Positions 15,989 through 24,271 of a stretch of DNA of 64,000 bases are shown piece by piece. The notes below the pieces were generated by a model. The model made no database searches. It was not told the DNA's origin and saw nothing but the letters and a program-made list of their open reading frames with translations. Each line of letters begins with the position of its first letter. Position 1 is the stretch's first letter. Both the position numbers and the translations under genes were made by a program. Source of the stretch: Streptomyces showdoensis (GTDB lineage Bacteria; Actinomycetota; Actinomycetes; Streptomycetales; Streptomycetaceae); assembly GCF_039535475.1 (NCBI RefSeq), contig NZ_BAAAXG010000026.1, forward strand, positions 2,661,501 to 2,725,500, given 5' to 3'.

Positions 15989-17101
15989 ATGGGGATTCGA
16001 GACTTGCTCGGCGAGGTCGCGGGCACGTACGACCGTCACGCCGGTTCGGGGCGCGATGTGAAGGGGCAGCAGGTCCTGCGAGGAGTGGCGGGGCGTACTG
16101 ATTTGGCGCTTCCGCCCGGCTTCAAGGCGAAGGGGCACGGAGGGCAGACAACGCCAGCCGCGACCCCTTGGATCGGTGTCTTCGAGGAGGGTGGCCAGCG
16201 TGACCCCAAGAAGGGTTTGTACCTCGCCTACATCTTCAGTGAGGACCTGAAGGACGTGTCGTTGACCTTGCAGCAGGGGATCACCTGGCTGGAGGACCGA
16301 CTCGGCAGAGGTCAGGCACGCGAAGACCACCTCCGACGCCACGCGGCTCGACTCCGCAGAGCCGTGCGACGGCAGGATCGTCAGGGCTGGATCGACGAGC
16401 CACAGCTCCGTGACGGGGCGGCGCGACCCAGGGCGTACGAGGCGGCCAGCGTCATCGCCAAGACGTACGACACGGGCGCCCTGCCCAGTGATGTCGCGCT
16501 GATGGAAGACCTGCTGCTGGGGATCGAGTCCCTACGGCTGGCTGAATCGGCGGATCGCGTGTGGTGGGGGAGCGATTCCCCTGAGGCGCTTGAATTGTCG
16601 TACGAACCCGGCCATCACGCTCCCCAGCCGGTCACGAATCCGCTCGCGAACTTCCGGCCGAAGGACAGCAGTGACTACGTGGCGCAGATCCGTGCGCGGC
16701 AGCAGGTGAAGCGGCGCAGCCACGAGACGCTGATCGGAGACTTCGGCCTCCACGTCTGCGAGCGCGGGTTTGTCCCGGTAACGGAGCTTCAACACCCCAG
16801 GGACCTTGTGTTGCGTCCCCGGGGCGCGTCAGCGGAGTCGGGTGGGGAGTGGCTGGTCGAGGCAAAGGTCGTCCGCAATGGGAATCCCACTCAGGCGGTG
16901 CGCGAGGCCGTCGGACAGCTCTACGAGTACCGCCACTTCCTGTACGCGAAGCGACCTGAGCCCTTCCTCATAGGCCTCTTCTCCGAAGAGATCGGCGCCT
17001 ATGCCCCGTACTTGGAGGAGCAGGGAATCGCCTCGATCTGGCGGGACGGTTCCGGGTGGGGCGGCTCCTCCAAGGCTCAGGAGTGGGGCATGACCTCGTA
17101 G
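15989..17101 (+). CDS. McrB N-terminal (DUF3578) domain fused to a PD-(D/E)XK nuclease
   Basis: A 370-residue protein that looks like a single-chain modification-dependent restriction enzyme. The N-terminal half matches the MrcB_N/DUF3578 DNA-recognition domain, with TPWIGVFEEGG, KGLYLAYIFSEDLKDVSLTL and QQGITWLEDRLG at residues 59-107. The C-terminal third has a PD-(D/E)XK nuclease pattern: HETLIGDF helix, D272 in HPRDLVLR, E291 and K293 in EWLVEAKVV, then AVGQLYEYRHFLY with Q310 and Y314. No GTPase domain, McrC or methyltransferase is adjacent. A -10 TAAATT ends 6 nt before ATG 15989, so the mRNA is probably leaderless. Composition and context indicate an acquired gene. Confidence 0.82.
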   Translation: MGIRDLLGEVAGTYDRHAGSGRDVKGQQVLRGVAGRTDLALPPGFKAKGHGGQTTPAATPWIGVFEEGGQRDPKKGLYLAYIFSEDLKDVSLTLQQGITWLEDRLGRGQAREDHLRRHAARLRRAVRRQDRQGWIDEPQLRDGAARPRAYEAASVIAKTYDTGALPSDVALMEDLLLGIESLRLAESADRVWWGSDSPEALELSYEPGHHAPQPVTNPLANFRPKDSSDYVAQIRARQQVKRRSHETLIGDFGLHVCERGFVPVTELQHPRDLVLRPRGASAESGGEWLVEAKVVRNGNPTQAVREAVGQLYEYRHFLYAKRPEPFLIGLFSEEIGAYAPYLEEQGIASIWRDGSGWGGSSKAQEWGMTS

Positions 17102-17108
17102 CGCGGAC

Positions 17109-18116
17109 TCAGACCTGGTCCCGCCCGTGGCACCCCCCGTACCCCCGCCCCGACCCGCACCAGCACTCCGCCCCCCGCAGCGGCGGCCAGGCCGTGGCGC
17201 GGCCTCGGGCGGCGAGGGTGGTGGCGTACTGGGGGAGGAGGTCGGGGTTGGCGGGGGTGGAGGATTCGGAGGCGGCGAAGGCCTCGTAGGAGGGGACCGT
17301 CGCCGGGACGATGCCCAGGTTCGGGGTGCCGGCCTGGGCGAGTTCGCGGAGGGAGGCCTCGATGTCGGTCAGGTGCGCCCGGTAGGTGGGGTACTCCGCC
17401 TCCAGCTCCGGGTAGGCCGCCAGGAGCTCGTCCAGTTCCCGCTCCGGCCAGTGCAGGACCGCCACCGGGAAGGGGCGGGACAGGGCGGTGCGGTAGGAGC
17501 CCAGCTCCGAGCGGAGGCGGGTGATCTCGGCCTGGAGCTCGGCCGGGTCCGAGGAGCCCAGGGCCCACAGGCGCTTCGGGTCGTGCAGCTCGTCCAGGGG
17601 GACGTCGCCGGTGTGGAGGCGGTCCGCCAGGGTGTCGTGCCCGTCGTGCGGCAGTGCCAGCAGGCGGCGGACGCGGTGGCGGGCGGCCAGGAGGGACTGC
17701 AGGGCGTACGAGACGTCCTCGGAGGACAGCGGCACCAGCAGGTCCGCGGCCTCCGTGAACGTCGCCTCCGCCTCCTCCAGCTCGTCGTGGGACTCCAGCG
17801 TCTCCGCCGCGATCTCCCACGGGGCCGGGTCCGCCGGGCGTTCCCGCCGGACGCCCTCGATGATCGCGCGGGCCTCCGCCTCGTGCCCGTACTCCCACAG
17901 GTTCGCCGCCTTCAGGGACCTGATGAGGAGCGGGGAGGCCGGGGAGGCGGAGAGCAGGGAGTCGTACAGGGACGTCGCTCGTTCGCGCTCGCCCGCCAGT
18001 TCCAGGTGGGCCGCCGCGCGCAGCAGCAGCGGTTCGCGGTCCTCCGGGTACTGCCCCGCGGTGCGGAGCAGGCGCTCGGCTTCGGTGGTGTGGTCGGCAG
18101 ACATGTCGGGGCGCAT
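17109..18116 (-). CDS. TPR-like protein with C-terminal SEC-C zinc motif
   Basis: A 335-residue cytoplasmic protein. The first half consists of helical TPR-like repeats (LLLRAAAHLELAGERERATSLYDSLL and similar). The C-terminus carries CWCGSGRGYGGCHG, a SEC-C type zinc-binding motif as found at the end of SecA and many regulatory or stress proteins. I choose ATG 18116 because a -10-like TACGGT ends 7 nt upstream on this strand (leaderless); a GTG 9 nt earlier overlaps that promoter. The specific role is unknown; TPR plus SEC-C suggests protein-protein or protein-nucleic acid binding. Confidence 0.82.
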   Translation of the reverse strand: MRPDMSADHTTEAERLLRTAGQYPEDREPLLLRAAAHLELAGERERATSLYDSLLSASPASPLLIRSLKAANLWEYGHEAEARAIIEGVRRERPADPAPWEIAAETLESHDELEEAEATFTEAADLLVPLSSEDVSYALQSLLAARHRVRRLLALPHDGHDTLADRLHTGDVPLDELHDPKRLWALGSSDPAELQAEITRLRSELGSYRTALSRPFPVAVLHWPERELDELLAAYPELEAEYPTYRAHLTDIEASLRELAQAGTPNLGIVPATVPSYEAFAASESSTPANPDLLPQYATTLAARGRATAWPPLRGAECWCGSGRGYGGCHGRDQV

Positions 18117-18179
18117 GTCGACCACCGTACTGCTGTACGGCCCTGGAGAGTTGGTGCCTCAGCGCTTATCGTGCCCGCC

Positions 18180-19022
18180 GTGCGGGGTCGGAATCCGGTG
18201 GTCGTTCAGGGGCGCGCGGGACGCGGAGGCGTCGGCCGCGCCCTCTGGGTGGGCGCCGAGGTCATCGTCACCTGCGGGCTTGTGCTGGTCCTCTTCGTCG
18301 TCCACCAGATGTGGTGGACCAACGAGCAGGCCCGCGCCCAGGCCGTCGAACAGGTGCGGGACCTGGAGAGGGAGTGGGACAGCTCACCCTCCGGCGCGGA
18401 CGGATCGGCAGGGGCCGGGGGAGTCCCCGCGGGGGGCGAGTCGCCCGGGGGCGGGCAGGATTCCGCGGGAGCGGGGTGGCAGGACGCCGGCGGCGGGGAG
18501 GACTCCTCGGGTGACGGGGCCGGCCGGGCCGCCGGTTCCTCCGGTTCGGCCGGTGGCCGGCCTCCCGTCACCTCCTCCGCCTACGCCGTCCTCCGCATCC
18601 CCCGCCTCGGCCTCACCGTCCCCGTCGCCGACGGCGTCGGCAAGCGGAGCGTGCTCGACCGGGGGTTCGTCGGGCACTACCCGGGCACCGCCGGGCCCGG
18701 CCGGACCGGGAACTTCGCGCTCGCCGGGCACCGGAACACCCACGGCGAGCCCTTCCGCCACGTGAACCGGCTGCGGAAGGGGGACCTCATCGGGGTGCGG
18801 ACGCGCCAGGGGTCCTACACCTACCGCGTCGACCTCGTCCTCCCGCAGACCTCGCCCCGCGACACCGGCGTCATCGCCCCCGTACCCCGGTCCCTCTACA
18901 AGCCGTCCTACGGGTACGACGAGCCCGGGGCCTATCTCACCCTCACCACCTGCACCCCGGAGTTCTCCTCCACGTACCGGCTGATCGTGTGGGCCAGGCT
19001 CGTGCGCCAGGGCGCCTCCTAG
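18180..19022 (+). CDS. Class E sortase
   Basis: Membrane-anchored cysteine transpeptidase that links secreted proteins to peptidoglycan, typically at LAXTG motifs. An N-terminal membrane helix (VIVTCGLVLVLFVVHQ) is followed by a roughly 80-residue Gly/Ser/Asp-rich linker and the sortase barrel with catalytic His in LAGHRNTHGEPFR, Cys in LTLTTCTPEF and Arg in STYRLIVWAR. The start is uncertain: GTG 18180 has TATCGT 7 nt upstream, but GTG 18171 is also in frame. Two likely substrates are within 12 kb (LPDTG and LAHTG surface proteins). Confidence 0.92.
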   Translation: MRGRNPVVVQGRAGRGGVGRALWVGAEVIVTCGLVLVLFVVHQMWWTNEQARAQAVEQVRDLEREWDSSPSGADGSAGAGGVPAGGESPGGGQDSAGAGWQDAGGGEDSSGDGAGRAAGSSGSAGGRPPVTSSAYAVLRIPRLGLTVPVADGVGKRSVLDRGFVGHYPGTAGPGRTGNFALAGHRNTHGEPFRHVNRLRKGDLIGVRTRQGSYTYRVDLVLPQTSPRDTGVIAPVPRSLYKPSYGYDEPGAYLTLTTCTPEFSSTYRLIVWARLVRQGAS

Positions 19023-19046
19023 GGGGCAGGGCATAGGCTCGACCGG

Positions 19047-19229
19047 GTGATCAAGCGCCGTCCCCATCTGCTGTGGCTGCTCGTGCCGTACCTCCTGTTC
19101 GTCGCGGCCCTGCCCTTCGTCAACCACGTCCCGCTTCTCCTCTTCTGGCTGCTCGGGGCCACCGTCCTCACCCCCTTCTCCGTCGCCCTCGCGCGGCGCG
19201 GGGACCGGCGGGCCGCGGGAGCGAAGTGA
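19047..19229 (+). CDS. DUF3311 small membrane protein
   Basis: A 60-residue protein with two membrane helices (LLWLLVPYLLFVAALPFV and VPLLLFWLLGATVLTPFSVALA), matching the DUF3311 family that is usually encoded immediately before a sodium:solute symporter. The GTG start has TAGGCT 7 nt upstream (leaderless). Its stop overlaps the start of the symporter (GTGA), so the two are translationally coupled and probably form one transport unit. Confidence 0.88.
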   Translation: MIKRRPHLLWLLVPYLLFVAALPFVNHVPLLLFWLLGATVLTPFSVALARRGDRRAAGAK

Positions 19230-20866
19230 GTGCGGCGCTCTGGATCGTCGGCGGGTTCCTCGTGCTCACCGTCCTCCTCGGGCTGCTCGCCGTGCGGCGC
19301 CAGGAGAGCGGCGGGCTGGCCGACTGGTCCGTCGGCGGGCGCTCGCTCGGGCCGGTGTTCATCTGGGTGCTGATGGCGGGGGAGGGGTACACCAGCTTCA
19401 GCTATCTCGGGGCCGCGGGCTGGGGCTACAACTACGGCGCCCCCGTCCTCTACGTCGTCGCCTACATGTCCTGCGGCTACGCCCTGGGCTACCTCGTCGG
19501 GCCGATGCTCTGGGGGTACGCCCGCAAGCACGGGCTCGTCTCGATCAGCGACATGGCCGCCCACCGCTACGGCCGCCCCTGGCTCGGCGCGGTGGTCGCG
19601 GTGCTCGCCACCGTGTTCCTGCTGCCGTACATCCAGCTGCAGATCACCGGCATGGGCGTCGTGCTCTCGACGGTCTCGTACGGGCGGATCGGGCTCGACC
19701 TCGCCTACTTCCTCGCCTTCGCCGTCACCACCGGCTTCGTCGTCGTCAGCGGGCTGCGCGGCAGCGCCTGGGTCTCCGTCCTCAAGGACGCCCTCGTCAT
19801 CCTCACCCTCGGCTTCCTCGCCGTGTACGTGCCGCTGCACTACTTCGACGGGTACGGGGAGTTCCTCGGCCGGCTCGTCGACGAGAAGCGCGAGTGGCTG
19901 GCGCTGCCCGGGCACGGGGGTGCGGCGAGCGGGTACGGCGTCGGCTGGTTCGCCTCCACCACCCTGCTCAACTCCCTCACCGTGGTGATCTTCCCGACCA
20001 CCGTCGCCGGCTACCTCGGCGCCCGCGACGCCGACACCCTGCGCCGCAACGCCGTCTGGCTGCCCGCCTACAACGTCCTGCTCTTCGTGCCCATGCTGCT
20101 CGGCATGGCCGCCCTCTTCGTCGTCCCCGGTCTCACCGGCGCCGGCTCCAACCTCGCCCTCTTCGAGCTGGTCACCGACTCGCTGCCGCCCTGGGCCGTC
20201 GGCCTCGTCGGCGTCGCCGCCGCGCTCTCCTCCATCGTGCCCATGGCCGTGTTCATGCTGGTCGTCGGCACCATGTGGGGGCGCAGCGTGCTCTCCCTCC
20301 TGCCCCGGCTCCGGGACCGCGAGAAGGGGCTCTCCCAGCTCGTCGTGGTCGTCGCCGGGGTGCTCGCGCTGGTCATGACGTACACCGCGCCCAACACCCT
20401 CGTCCGGCTCTCCCTCATCTCGTACGAGGGGATGGCGCAGCTCCTCCCGCTGCTCCTGCTGGGGCTCGTGTGGCGGCGGATGAGTCTGTACGGCGGGGTC
20501 TGCGGGCTCGTCGTCGGGGTCGTGCTGGTCTGCTGCCTGGTCTTCACCGGGAACGACCCCCTCTGGGGCCTCAACGCCGGGCTCCTCGCCCTGCTCGTCA
20601 ACCTCGCCGTCGCGGTCCTCGTCAGCCGGTACGGGCCCGCCGGCCCCGAGGACCCGCGGCGGGACGAGGACGTCCTCGCCCGCGAGGAGTTCACCGACGC
20701 CCGGCTGCCGGGGACGACGGGTGACCCGGCGGCCGGTGCCGGTGCCGGTGCCGATGCCGGTGCCGGTTCCGGCACCGGGGGCGTTTCCAACGAGGCCGGT
20801 GTCCGCGGGGGCGGCGTCCGCGGAGCCGGTGCCCGCGGGGGCGGCGCCTCGCCCTCAGGTGCCTGA
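19226..20866 (+). CDS. Sodium:solute symporter (SSS family, MctP-like)
   Basis: A 546-residue symporter with about 13 helices. SSS hallmarks include the SVGGRSLGPVFIWVLMAGEGYTS region in helix 1-2, LVSISDMAAHRYG, and GLRGSAWVSVLKDALVI. Pairing with DUF3311 is typical of MctP-like monocarboxylate or amino acid importers, but the substrate cannot be read from sequence. The C-terminal 45 residues are a low-complexity Gly/Ala repeat tail (GAGAGADAGAGSG). Its 3' end overlaps the convergent MFS gene by 12 bp. Confidence 0.88.
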   Translation: MSAALWIVGGFLVLTVLLGLLAVRRQESGGLADWSVGGRSLGPVFIWVLMAGEGYTSFSYLGAAGWGYNYGAPVLYVVAYMSCGYALGYLVGPMLWGYARKHGLVSISDMAAHRYGRPWLGAVVAVLATVFLLPYIQLQITGMGVVLSTVSYGRIGLDLAYFLAFAVTTGFVVVSGLRGSAWVSVLKDALVILTLGFLAVYVPLHYFDGYGEFLGRLVDEKREWLALPGHGGAASGYGVGWFASTTLLNSLTVVIFPTTVAGYLGARDADTLRRNAVWLPAYNVLLFVPMLLGMAALFVVPGLTGAGSNLALFELVTDSLPPWAVGLVGVAAALSSIVPMAVFMLVVGTMWGRSVLSLLPRLRDREKGLSQLVVVVAGVLALVMTYTAPNTLVRLSLISYEGMAQLLPLLLLGLVWRRMSLYGGVCGLVVGVVLVCCLVFTGNDPLWGLNAGLLALLVNLAVAVLVSRYGPAGPEDPRRDEDVLAREEFTDARLPGTTGDPAAGAGAGADAGAGSGTGGVSNEAGVRGGGVRGAGARGGGASPSGA

Positions 20867-22381
20867 CCCTCCGGCACCTCGCCCCCGCCCCGCCGCCAGC
20901 GTCACCGCCGCCCCGCCCAGGCCCAGGGCCGCCGAGGCCAGCAGGGCCGTGTCCGGGCCGGTCGTCGACAGGGCGAGGGCCAGGGCCACGCCGGCCGAGG
21001 AGCCGATGTAGCGGGCCGTGTTGTTGGCGCCCGAGCCCATCGCCACCCGCTCCCGCGGCACGGAGTCCACGGCCAGCCGGGGCAGGGCGGCGTTCAGCAG
21101 GCCGCTGCCCGCGCCCGCCACGACCAGGCCGGGCAGCATGCGCGGCCAGCCCGCGCCCTCCAGGGCGCCGAACAGGGCGAGCACCCCGGCTGTCGAGAGG
21201 CCGAAGCCGAGGGCCAGTTGGTACGTGGCGGAGAGCCGGCCCGCGAGGCGGCGGGACTGCAGCGCCACCACGAACGCCGTGCCCGACCACAGCAGGAAGA
21301 GCCAGGCCGTCGTCAGTGCGGCCATCCCCGCGCCCCGCTGGAGCAGCGCGGGCAGCACGCTGAAGAAGCCGATCACCGCCAGGCCCGTGAACAGCGCCCC
21401 CGCCGTCGCCGCCCGGAACGCCGGGGTGCGGAACAGGGCCAGGTCGATCATCGGCGCGGCGGCGCGCCGCTCGACCCGGACGAAGAGCGCCCCCAGGGCG
21501 GCGGCCGCCAGGGCGAGGAGGCCGACCGACGGGCGCAGCCAGCCGTCCCGGCCCAGGGTCAGCGCGGTGAGCAGCGAGGCGAGGGCCAGGCCCAGGGCGA
21601 GCGCCCCGGCCAGGTCCGTCCGGCCCTCGCGCGGGGCGCGGGACTCGTCGAGGGTGCGGGTGCCGAGCGCGGCCACCAGGAGGGTGGCGGAGCCCAGGGC
21701 CAGGTACGTCCAGCGCCAGTCGGCCAGGGTGCTGACGGTGCCCGCGAGCAGCGGGCCCAGCGCGATGCCCGCGCTGACGAAGGCGCCCCACACGGCCGTC
21801 GCCCTGATCCGCTCCGGGCCCGTCGGGAAGGCGTGCGCCAGCAGGCCGAGGCTGGCGGCGAGCACGGCCGCGCTCGCCGCGCCCTGGGCGACGCGGGCGA
21901 GGGTGAACGTGAGGGTGGAGGCGGCGAAGCCGCCGAGCGCGGTGGTGAGGCCGAGGCCGAGGGTGCCGAGCAGGAAGACCCGGCGCCGCCCGTGGGCGTC
22001 GGCGAGGCTGCCGGCCACCAGGAGGAGGACGGCGAGGCCGAGCGGGGTGCCGTTGAGGAGCCAGGCCTGGAGGGAGGCGGGGGTGCCGAAGGCGCGGGCC
22101 GTGCTGGGCAGGGTGAGCATCGGGGCCGTGTAGTTCATCAGCGTCAGCGCGGTGGCGGCGCTGGTCACGGCGAGCGTGGCACGACCGCGCGGGGCCGGGC
22201 CGGGGTGCGGGGCCGAGGGTGCCGGGCCGGGGTGCGCGGTCGAGGGCGCCGGGGCGGCGGGAGCGGCTGCGGTGGCCGGGGTGCCGGCGCCGGCCGCGGT
22301 GGCGGCGGGCCGGAGGGCCGGGGCCGCGGCGGTGGCGCCCTCGGCCGCGGCGGCGGCCTCGGTGGTCGGCGGCTGGGGCAT
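20855..22381 (-). CDS. DHA2-type MFS drug transporter
   Basis: A 508-residue major facilitator with about 14 helices and a roughly 65-residue Ala/Pro-rich cytoplasmic N-terminus. Motif A is GSLADAHGRRRVFLLG and motif C-like sequence is AGIALGPLLAGTV, placing it among proton-coupled drug exporters. ATG 22381 is preceded by GAGGT. It is divergent from an HxlR regulator and the shared 105-bp region contains two copies of a 19-bp operator, so the regulator very likely represses this gene. The drug is unknown. Confidence 0.9.
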   Translation of the reverse strand: MPQPPTTEAAAAAEGATAAAPALRPAATAAGAGTPATAAAPAAPAPSTAHPGPAPSAPHPGPAPRGRATLAVTSAATALTLMNYTAPMLTLPSTARAFGTPASLQAWLLNGTPLGLAVLLLVAGSLADAHGRRRVFLLGTLGLGLTTALGGFAASTLTFTLARVAQGAASAAVLAASLGLLAHAFPTGPERIRATAVWGAFVSAGIALGPLLAGTVSTLADWRWTYLALGSATLLVAALGTRTLDESRAPREGRTDLAGALALGLALASLLTALTLGRDGWLRPSVGLLALAAAALGALFVRVERRAAAPMIDLALFRTPAFRAATAGALFTGLAVIGFFSVLPALLQRGAGMAALTTAWLFLLWSGTAFVVALQSRRLAGRLSATYQLALGFGLSTAGVLALFGALEGAGWPRMLPGLVVAGAGSGLLNAALPRLAVDSVPRERVAMGSGANNTARYIGSSAGVALALALSTTGPDTALLASAALGLGGAAVTLAAGRGRGAGGSGT

Positions 22382-22401
22382 GGCAGGACCTCGGCTTCCG
22401 T

Positions 22402-22465
22402 AGGTTCGTTCACTGAACCTTGAGCGTCCTCGTACCGTACCAGTCAAGGTTCATTCATTGAACCT
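22402..22465. promoter_or_regulatory. Two 19-bp operators between the MFS and HxlR genes
   Basis: AGGTTCGTTCACTGAACCT at 22402-22420 and AGGTTCATTCATTGAACCT at 22447-22465 differ at two positions, and each is an AGGTTC/GAACCT inverted repeat. The second lies 7 bp upstream of the HxlR -10 box (TATGCT, 22473-22478) and the first lies just upstream of the MFS start, so one regulator could control both genes and itself. Confidence 0.8.
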
Positions 22466-22485
22466 GCTCCTCTATGCTCGTTCCC

Positions 22486-23016
22486 ATGGCCCTCGGCAAG
22501 GACTACGCGACCCAGCAGTGCTCCATCGCCCGCGCCCTCGAAGTCGTCGGCGAGCGCTGGACCCTCCTCGTCGTGCGCGACGCCTTCTACGGCGTGCGCC
22601 GCTACAACGACTTCCTCCTCCACCTCGGCGCCCCCCGCGCCGTCCTCGCCGCCCGGCTCCAGGCCCTCGTCGAGGCCGGGGTGCTCGACCGGCACCGCTA
22701 CCAGGAGGCGCCGCCGCGCGACGAGTACCTGCTCACCGAGCGCGGCATCGCCCTCTGGCCCGTGCTGCGCTCCCTCGGTCTCTGGGGGCGGGAGGCCCAG
22801 CCCGGCGCCGTCCCCATGCGTCACTTCCATCACGTCGACTGCGGCACCGAGGTCGGCCCGTACGGCGAGTGCCCCGCCTGCCGGATCCCCGTCCACCCCG
22901 CCGACATCGAGATGCGCCCGGGCGCCGGGCTCGATCCGGACCCCGCCGATCCGGTCGGCCGCGCCCTCCTCGCGCCCCGCCGGCTCCTCGTACCGCTGGA
23001 GACCGGTCGTGTATAA
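22486..23016 (+). CDS. HxlR family transcriptional regulator
   Basis: A 176-residue winged-helix regulator. The opening CSIARALEVVGERWTLLVVRDA is the HxlR signature, with a conserved N-terminal cysteine, followed by LAARLQALVEAGVL and the wing RDEYLLTERG. A C-terminal extension contains four cysteines and histidines (HFHHVDCGTEVGPYGECPAC), resembling a small zinc-binding or redox motif and unusual for minimal HxlR proteins. The start ATG 22486 has TATGCT 7 nt upstream (leaderless). Divergent from the MFS exporter it likely represses. Confidence 0.92.
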   Translation: MALGKDYATQQCSIARALEVVGERWTLLVVRDAFYGVRRYNDFLLHLGAPRAVLAARLQALVEAGVLDRHRYQEAPPRDEYLLTERGIALWPVLRSLGLWGREAQPGAVPMRHFHHVDCGTEVGPYGECPACRIPVHPADIEMRPGAGLDPDPADPVGRALLAPRRLLVPLETGRV

Positions 23017-23095
23017 CGGGTGGAACGCGTACATCGGGTAAGCGGGCGACACGAACGCGCGGACGAGCGGACGAGCGGACGGACAGGAGGCGGGC

Positions 23096-23398
23096 ATGGG
23101 CAACGGACTGCTGCTCCGCGTCCTCGCGCCGCTCCTCTTCCTCCTCGCCCTCGCCGACCTGCTGCTCTCCGAGGGCTCGACCGGCGCCGGTCTCTCCGCC
23201 GCCGTCGCCATGGCCGCGACCGCCCTCGTCTGCTCCCTGATCGGCGCCGGCGCGGTCCTGCCGGTGCCGCCTACCCGGGTCCGCACCGCCCTGCGCGAAC
23301 GCGCCCGGCGCACCGCCTTCCTGCCGCAACGCGACCCCGACGCCTCGGGCCGCCGCAGGCCCCGGGCACCCGGCCGTCCCCTCCCGACGGCCGCGTAG
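23096..23398 (+). CDS. Small membrane protein upstream of yidC (DUF6412-like)
   Basis: A 100-residue protein with two membrane helices (LLLRVLAPLLFLLALADLLL and AAVAMAATALVCSLIGAGAV) and a basic, Arg/Pro-rich tail. It resembles the small DUF6412 proteins commonly encoded beside the short YidC paralogue in Streptomyces, an association I recall rather than tested. ATG 23096 follows GGAGGCGGGC. The 110-nt gap to yidC has its own ribosome site but no obvious terminator, so co-transcription is likely. Confidence 0.7.
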   Translation: MGNGLLLRVLAPLLFLLALADLLLSEGSTGAGLSAAVAMAATALVCSLIGAGAVLPVPPTRVRTALRERARRTAFLPQRDPDASGRRRPRAPGRPLPTAA

Positions 23399-23508
23399 CG
23401 AGACCCGGAAGCCCTTCTTCCTCACCGTTCTCCGCTGTTCTCCGCGCGGTTCCGTCCTGCCGACCTCTCCCGTCATCCCGGCACGACGAGACCCCTCGGA
23501 GGGCTCCC

Positions 23509-24231
23509 ATGTCCGTTTTCGCTTCCCTGGTCGAGCGCCTCGCCGACCTGCTCCAGCCGCTCTTCGGCGCGAGCGCCACCGCCGCCGCGATCGTCCTCTT
23601 CACGATGTGCGTACGGATCGCCGTCCACCCGCTCTCCCGCGCCGCCGCCCGCGGCCAGAAGGCCCGCACCCGGCTCGCCCCGCGCCTCGCCGAGCTGCGC
23701 AAGAAGCACGCCAAGAACCCCGAGCGCCTGCAGAAGGCGGTCCTGGAGCTGCACGCCCAGGAGAAGGTCTCGCCGCTCGCCGGCTGCCTGCCCAGCCTGC
23801 TCCAGGCACCCGCGTTCTTCCTGATGTTCCACCTCTTCTCCAGCGGGCGGATGGCCGGCCACAGCCTCTTCGCCGCCCCGCTCGGCGACCACTACGCCGA
23901 CGCCCTCTCGAACGGCGGCGTGTGGGGCCCGGCCGGCCTGGTCTACCTGGTGCTCTTCGCGATCGTCGGCGCCGTCGCCACGTACAACTACCTGCGGGCC
24001 CGCCGGCAGCCGCTCGCCGTCCCGGCCGACCCCTCCCAGCCCGGCGCGGGCGTGGCGACGGCGATGGCCCGCTACCTGCCGCTGCTCTCCTTCGCGACCC
24101 TGCTCTCGGTCGCCGCGGTGCCGCTGGCCGCCGCGCTGTACATCGTCACCAGCACCACCTGGACCGCCGTCGAGCGGGCCTTCCTCTACCGGGACATGCC
24201 CGCCGCCGGGGCTCTGGTTACTCCCGCGTAA
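23509..24231 (+). CDS. YidC/Oxa1-family membrane insertase, short paralogue
   Basis: A 240-residue YidC/Oxa1/Alb3 protein. It has the conserved start FGASATAAAIVLFTMCVRIAVHPLS with the hydrophilic-groove arginine, the cytoplasmic KARTRLAPRLAELRKKHAKNPERLQ coiled segment, and LAGCLPSLLQAPAFFLMFHLF in helix 3. It lacks the large periplasmic domain and is shorter than the housekeeping YidC normally found beside rpmH-rnpA, so it is probably an accessory copy. ATG 23509 is preceded by GGAGG at 23498-23502. Confidence 0.88.
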   Translation: MSVFASLVERLADLLQPLFGASATAAAIVLFTMCVRIAVHPLSRAAARGQKARTRLAPRLAELRKKHAKNPERLQKAVLELHAQEKVSPLAGCLPSLLQAPAFFLMFHLFSSGRMAGHSLFAAPLGDHYADALSNGGVWGPAGLVYLVLFAIVGAVATYNYLRARRQPLAVPADPSQPGAGVATAMARYLPLLSFATLLSVAAVPLAAALYIVTSTTWTAVERAFLYRDMPAAGALVTPA

Positions 24232-24271
24232 GGGTCCAGGGTGTGAACGGGGTCTTGCAGACTGACCCGTT

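Noticed and set aside
18117..18125. GTG start 9 nt upstream for the SEC-C gene
   Set aside because: It would overlap a good -10 box; ATG 18116 is 7 nt after that box and needs no ribosome site.
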